DNA of 64,000 bases from Larus michahellis. Its lineage: Eukaryota > Chordata > Aves > Charadriiformes > Laridae. Positions within the stretch are counted from its first letter, which is position 1. Every line of letters starts with the position of its first letter. The position numbers and the translations under genes were made by a program. The notes beneath the pieces are model-generated. The model saw nothing but the letters and a program-made list of their open reading frames with translations. It made no database searches and was not told the origin of the DNA. Location of the stretch: positions 4,796,501-4,860,500 of the forward strand of contig NC_133910.1 of the NCBI RefSeq assembly GCF_964199755.1, written 5' to 3'. Of the stretch, positions 58,430 through 64,000 are shown piece after piece.

Positions 58430-58530
58430 TATCCTTTCCTAAGTGCATTACCTTGCATTTGTCAGCGCTGAACTTCATCTGACTTCGTGCTGCCCATCCA
58501 CCTAGCTTTGTTAAATGTAATTGAAATTGA
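58430..58530 (-). mobile_element. Very old CR1 fragment, antisense
   Basis: 'tcctttcctaagtgcattac', 'cttgcatttgtcagcgctga', 'acttcatctgac' and 'ctagctttgttaaat' follow the antisense of an ancient CR1/L3-type ORF2 segment (cttgcatttatcnacattgaatttcatctg...). It is about 100 bp and strongly diverged, with the same orientation and similar age to the copy at 33.1 kb. Confidence 0.7.
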
Positions 58531-60498
58531 GTTTGGGCAGGGGGGAGGCCTGGGGTTGATGTAGCAGAAAAGCAGAGGCCTGTGCTTCCAGGACTAAAGA
58601 AATACTGTGAGCTATTGCAGTTGTTGAGTCCTGTTAAATGCAGTTGTGTTCATGTTACAGTGAATTAAGTGAACATCAGAAACGAAAAGGCAGGGCAGAA
58701 CCTCATCTCTGCTACACCAGGCTTAAAACTAGAATAACCGAATAGCCTTCCTTGTGTGGATTCATGTTTCATGCTCCTTTGTTTGAGGTCAGAATCTGTC
58801 CCTCGGAAATTGTCTAGAAATGACAACTTCTTTCTTTCTCTAGTAGAAGCAGGCTGAGAGAGCGAAATGGGGATTGTTCCTTCGTGTCAGAGGACACAAC
58901 CCCTGAGGGTTCACTACAGCCCAAGCAGGAATCTGGACACAGTTTTCTCATTAAGAACAGTATCTGCTTCCAAGGACTTAAGCAAGTTCATCTACACGAA
59001 TGAGCTGGTGAATAGTCTTACAATTTGCTCTGATTGTTTCATTGTTTAAATTAACTCCAAGTAATTGGCTAATCATAAGTTAAGCTTTTAATAGGAATAG
59101 TGGGGGTAAAGCCACAAACTACTGTTAAAATGAAGCTGCTTCTTTTGAATAGAATTATACAGTCCAGTAGACTACAATAGCGGGGGGCTGTATTCAGCAA
59201 CCCAGGCAATACCTTTCCATCCCTTGCTATTAAAAGACTTTTGTGGTGTAAGGTGGCATGCTGTTGAGAAGGACCCAGGTCTCCATTTGGAGAAGTGAAC
59301 TCAACACTTACCTGCAGCTTGCATACAAGTCAGATGAGATGATGTGGACGTGGGTTTTTTTTTTTCTTTGCAAGGAGCTATCAGAAATAGATGCAGAGTT
59401 CAAATTCTCCCTACTGCAGTCAGCAGAGGAAGGTATTTCAAAGGGTGCCCCTCTGTTCCCATGCTTGTCCTTATAGGAACAGCAGCCATAAATCACCTGC
59501 TCAAATGCTGTAATCAACTTGGTGCTGGAACTTGGATAGTGGGATGTTCAACCCTCTTTAAAGTCCTTTAGTCTGGGATTTTTAAGCCTTGCAGCCCTGC
59601 TAGGAGGAAGGGGTTGTGTCATCATACTGTATTTACAGAGCAGACACCTGAAATGGGGAGAGGTTCTGGTTTGATCAGCTATCCAGCACCAACAGAGATG
59701 AAACGGAGGGGAGACTGTGGGTGATGTGGGTGATGTGGGTTGTAAGTGCTCTGCTTGTTTTGCAGCAGTGACCAGCCAAGTTCTGCTGGAGATCTCCCTG
59801 CTGTTCCCTGTACTGCCTCACCTTTCCCTTTGTCGGTGCTTTGTGGTTCTGTTCCTCTCTCTCCTCCCTGTGTTCCTTTTAATGGTTTATTAGTGCCTTA
59901 GTGGGGTTTTTCCCTCCTTCAGTTCCTGTGTCTCACACAATGAACAGCTCCAGCATCCCTGTACATGACTAGCAGCTTCAGGTAACGTTTAGTGGCAATT
60001 AAATGAGATTCTCCTCCCCCACCCTGCCCCTTTGTTGAATGAATCTAAAAAGGCTTTTATGGGGGGGAAAATGCAGGGGGGAAATTAAAAGGTTCATAAA
60101 AGTGAATTTCAAGAAAAGCCTAATGAAGGAAATGAACCTCCTGAGAGATCAAAGCTGAACCTGCTGTGCCAGTGCAGAGAGTTTAGGCTTTCTCTTATGT
60201 TTCCACTGGCATGAAAGCACATGCACAAATATTTCTTCCAACAGCTTTAACTCTTAAAGTCCTGTGGGGTTGGCATTAATGGCCTATTTCTGTTTTGCCT
60301 AGTGCTAGGGCTCAACTGTTTCATTAGAAATTTGCTTATGTAAAGCCTCCTTTCACTTATGGAGAGTATTGGGCATCCCCATGACCCATCAGGCCCAACA
60401 GTATGGGGATGCCACCTTCTTCTCTAAGAACCGGGTCAGCTCTGTGCTTTGCTTTGTGGCATTGCTCCTGCCTCTTACTACAATGGCACTACGAGGAA
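58531..60498. other. Unique non-coding DNA
   Basis: No gene is recognised. A short imperfect 'gatgtgggt' reiteration is at about 59722-59742, and a T run and pyrimidine tract lie near 59355. Confidence 0.45.
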
Positions 60499-60548
60499 AA
60501 ATCATGGGATCATTTAGGTTGAAAAAGACCTAAATGCTGTCCCAAGTA
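60499..60548 (-). mobile_element. CR1 3'-terminal fragment, antisense
   Basis: 'atcatgggatcatttaggtt' followed by 'gaaaaagacctaaatgctgt' is the reverse complement of a CR1 3' end (agaggtcttttccaacctnaatgattctatgat). About 50 bp remains, moderately diverged. Confidence 0.8.
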
Positions 60549-63500
60549 GGAGATCTGAAGGCAGTAGCCCTCCATTCCCCTGGTTGCCAGCTCTGCCTCA
60601 TGAGGGAGATGGTATTTGCAGGGGGAAATGGCTAATCACCTGGTCATGGTAAGTTATGGAAATGTTATGAAGTCTTAAAATTCCATTTTCCTTAAATTAA
60701 AAAAATAGGGGGCTCTCAATAGGCTCCAAGGGGGATGGAAATGTTGACTGAATTGCATGTAGGGGAAGTTCCATTAATCATGGAAAGCAAACTGAAGGCT
60801 CTTAATTTTAACCAATTTTTGTAGGCCAGACTCCCCATACCCGTAATTTTTCCATTACACATGTAATCTCCTTTCTGAAAAAGGCTAGGTTTGTTTAGCA
60901 TCAATTTTTTTGGGTTGTTGTGGATTAAAGACTGGATGGTTCAAATTTGTCAGGGGCTGGCTCTGGTCTCCTCTCCTCATCTCGTCACTTGTCGCCCTTG
61001 CACAGGTCCCAAGGCTCTTACTTTTAAAGTGTTTCCATGTGTTTGAGAATAGAATAAAAATGGGGCTGCACAGAGTGCCTTATGCACTCGCAGCTTCCCA
61101 GAGTGCTAATGAGGAACATATTGGCAGTAAGTGGCTGAGTAGAGCGGTATAGCAGGAACAACAACTTGCACGCAGCCTTATTTATTGCAGGCCTGTTTCT
61201 CGGAGAGAGGGAATGTCAACCTGGATTTGGACTTTCACCTAATCTTCTCTGAAAGTACCCAGAGATATTAAGTGGCCACCTACTCGGCAGCTGGACTTCA
61301 GTTTAAAAGCCGATCCAAAAGCCTGCTTCTACGAAAGCAAATTACTCGCAGGCGCAGTGGTGGCTGCAGGTCATGGCCATAAGCCTCAGGCTCAGTATAA
61401 AACCTTTGGACCTGATGCTTTTGTGTGTAAGCTGGGGTGATTTTTGCCATGGTTGGAGTACTGCTGGTGTAGGATGGGTGGCAAGCACAGGAGGAATCCT
61501 GTCCCTTTCCTCTCCTGGGAGGTGATACTCAAGCTGCTGTAAGAGAGCTAGCCAGAGTGCAGTCTTCCCAGAACCTAGCACAGGAGGAAACTGGGCTTTC
61601 TTGGGCCTGCCTGTCAGGAAACAACCCTTCTGGCTTCCATAGCAGCCTGTTTGAACAAGGAGGTGGAGAAGAAAAAGGAACCAAAGTCCAAATTCAGTGA
61701 TGTGCACCCAGACTGAGGGAACTTCACGGGCATGTACATGCCTGTGATTGGCACCTGATTTTTCATATTGGCCTGTTGCCTTTTAATAGGAATAATGCTG
61801 CCTGAATGGACAAAAGGGAGGATTTATTCATGGACCAGCACATGTGTCACATTGCTCAGTCTCCTTCATCTCTTTGCCCTTCTTGAATACACAGTGTTCA
61901 TAACCTGGTCTGCTGCCGGTACTCCACTGTAGTGCCCAGTTCTCTAGTAATTCTCTGTGCTTAATTCAGAAAGCAATGAAAAGTATTGCTGCCTGCTATT
62001 AAGTCTCTATTCATGGGAAAAGCTGGAGATGTCTGATAGACCATCTCCTCTCTGCTACTGGGGCCCTTCCAGGAATGTGCAGCAGGATTGAATTTGGAGC
62101 AGTGAACATTGTTACACTTTAAAAAGCTAGTCATTGAATTATTTTTATAATTAGTTGCCTGTTGAGATTCATGATTATCCTTGTGCATTCTAATGACTTG
62201 ATTAAAATATCTTTGAACCATCCTTTCTCTGCTTTTTTCCATTTACCCAGATCCAATCAGACAAACCCATGATGGAGAGCACTTTGGCTTTTACAGCATT
62301 TACCAGGTAGCAATTAGTTGACAGTAACAGCAACTTGAAACCAGTATATAGTTTTAAATGGGTCCTCTTCAAGGTGAACAGAAGAAATTTTTAAAAAGAG
62401 TTAACTTCTTTATTAACAGGCTGATCCAGCTGCTTCAATAGTGCAACATTGACATTGCTCTGATTTACCCTGGCTGAGAACTTCACCCTCTGCATTAAAT
62501 TACACAAATTACTATGAATATTGCAAACTACAGTCAGTCCCTTCCTGCCAAGGGATGAGCTCATGATTCCTCGCCTGTCTTGCGAGGGTTACGATGACCT
62601 AACCAGGACCAAAGATTCTAGTTCTCCCAGCTCCTTTTGACTGCTGTTTGTAGCAGGAATGGTGACTTCTCTGAAAAACCACTGCTTTATCAGCAGCAAT
62701 GTGGGAATGACAATCCCTTTGTTCTTCCTGGAGGTGGAGGAATCTCTTACCAGTGTGTGTGTGAGTGGGATGGGGTCTAAAGGCAAATCTATCAGTGTCT
62801 GGTCACGTTATCTGGCTGGTAGGTTATTTCTGATTATGTGCTTAGTCTGTTTCTCGGTATTGCAAACAACATCGCTTCCCCTGGGGATCGTAGTTCCCAT
62901 TCTAACTGGGTATGAGCTTTGTCCCTGCACAAACTTGCTTATTTGCCTCTCAGACTTTTTACGGCTTATGCAGGGAACAAGGGAGACAAAGCAAAGCCAT
63001 CATCTCACTTACGCTGAAAAATCTTATAGTGAAGGAGGAAGCTGTCTCAGATTGAAGCAGATGCTATGTGGGAACAATTACCTGAGAGAAACTCTGGGAG
63101 GGAGTGGAAGAGATAATGAAACACCTAGGGATTTGGGAGTCAGCTTTCCAAGGAGCAAAGGGGTTAGCAGTTTAGAGTTGGAGCTTGCAGCTGTGGTGAG
63201 AATCAGCTTCCCTTTCTCTCCGCTCCTCCTTTTTTCCCCTCTTTCCTCCCCCTGGCTCAGGGGATGGAGGAGAAGGTGACCTTCGGAGCATGAGTCACAT
63301 TGCCAGCAAAGAACGCCGGCTGCAATGGTGCTGTGCTCAAAATGCAACTTGCTGAGCTCAGCTGCTGCCTGTGGCCCTGGCCAAGGCAAACAGCCGGCGT
63401 GGGGGCTGCAGAGGGGATATCGCTGGGTCCTGACCCAGCTGCTTGTCAGCGGAGGAGCTCACTCCCTGCTAGATGGGGCGTCACTGTCGCCAGATCCAAA

Positions 63501-64000
63501 GCAGCGTGAGCTCTACGTGGATGTGAACTTAATGCCCTACAACTCCAGGAGAACAAGAGCAGGATGGGTGCCCAGAAATCATCCAGCCGTGGATTCCCCA
63601 GAGCCTGGGGCTTAGCTATTTCCCCTCCCCTTTCTCTTCTCGCGCAGGCTAGCACTCCTATTCCATCAGCTCATCTGAAAGGGCCAGCTTTGTTTTCAGT
63701 TTACCTACATGGCTTCCAGTACTGTTGATAGGGGATTTAGCATATGTGTTAATAGCAGGCTGAGCTGGGAGGACCAGGGGATGAATAACACTTGCTGGGT
63801 TTCTGTACCTGTTTTGCCAAAAGCCCACTGTTAGTTAAGGCTGTTTCTATTCAGTCCAATAACAAACACAGAGTTTGGCCAAGTCGTCATTCCTGCCGAA
63901 TAGCTGGCACTGTTCACAATGAATTGCTGTGTAGAGTTAGGCAACATCAGTAGCTCAATGAAGCAAGCAGCAACCTTTGCCCTTGCAATGCACCTGAAAG
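60549..64000. other. Unique DNA; longest chance frame and a polypyrimidine tract
   Basis: A + strand frame of 206 codons (62659-63279) is the longest outside the CpG island. It lacks any domain and ends in a low-complexity segment from a pyrimidine tract (63200-63255), so I do not call it a gene. The segment 61200-61340 is repeat-free with an NKX-like 'ttaagtgg' and could be regulatory. From 63.2 to 63.6 kb GC content rises modestly, without a real CpG island. Confidence 0.45.

Noticed and set aside
62659..63279. 206-codon + strand open frame
   Set aside because: No domain is recognised, the C-terminus is a translation of a polypyrimidine tract, and the length is only slightly beyond a rough chance estimate for the window.
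1..64000. CRISPR array, operon, phage or other prokaryotic system
   Set aside because: No spaced direct repeats, no closely packed coding genes or ribosome-binding sites. CR1 elements and gene-poor DNA show a bird genome.
1..64000. Endogenous retrovirus or LTR element
   Set aside because: No LTR pair, primer-binding site or gag/pol-like frame was seen. The only reverse transcriptase is of CR1 type.

Overview
The window looks like a piece of bird nuclear genome. The only readily recognisable transposable elements are CR1 LINEs, with typical avian 3' ends (a pyrimidine-rich 'ctttccaacc'-type stretch followed by 8-bp 'attctatg'-type tail units). They are 5'-truncated and of several ages. There are no SINE arrays, no intact retroviral sequence and few long satellites. 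Very old amniote-type repeat relics are still legible, and one short dense CpG island stands in otherwise AT-leaning DNA. Species cannot be read from the sequence.

No complete protein-coding gene can be called. The longest open frames (about 165 to 206 codons outside GC-rich DNA) are near what a rough estimate gives for chance in 64 kb read in six frames. They resemble no family I recognise. The one clear protein homology is the reverse-transcriptase and C-terminal part of a decayed CR1 ORF2 at 41.3-42.3 kb, broken by a TGA and by a 2-nt deletion.

Layout. 1-9 kb: unique DNA with a recent 60-bp tandem duplication (5.44 kb), two fragments of an ancient foldback-type repeat (7.24 and 7.76 kb) and a possible exon at 9.03 kb. 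9.9-10.3 kb: a CR1 3' end. 11.7 kb: a MIR-like SINE relic. 12.28 kb: A21. 15.4-16.0 kb: an ancient palindromic repeat. 18.17 kb: a 63-nt candidate coding exon. 20.0 and 22.3 kb: CR1 remnants. 25.7 kb (+) and 27.1 kb (-): candidate exons. 30.6-31.2 kb: MIR-like relics. 33.1-33.7 kb: a very old antisense CR1. 35.0-35.4 kb: AT-rich DNA that looks like a conserved non-coding element. 41.3-42.4 kb: the largest CR1. 44.0 kb: another old SINE-like relic. 45.09 kb: a TCCA microsatellite.

49.16-49.53 kb is a CpG island with a perfect consensus splice donor on the + strand and, just downstream, a site matching both CTCF and YY1 consensus. This is the best candidate for a promoter or first exon. Downstream to 64 kb lie small CR1 and MIR-like remnants, a 19-bp duplication, and a strong polypyrimidine tract and acceptor at 57.24 kb that could begin a later exon of a transcript from the island.

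The simplest reading is mostly intronic or intergenic avian DNA holding one promoter near 49.3 kb. I see no novel multi-gene system. The items most worth testing are the CpG island with its CTCF/YY1 site, the four or five candidate exons, and the ancient palindromic repeat relics.
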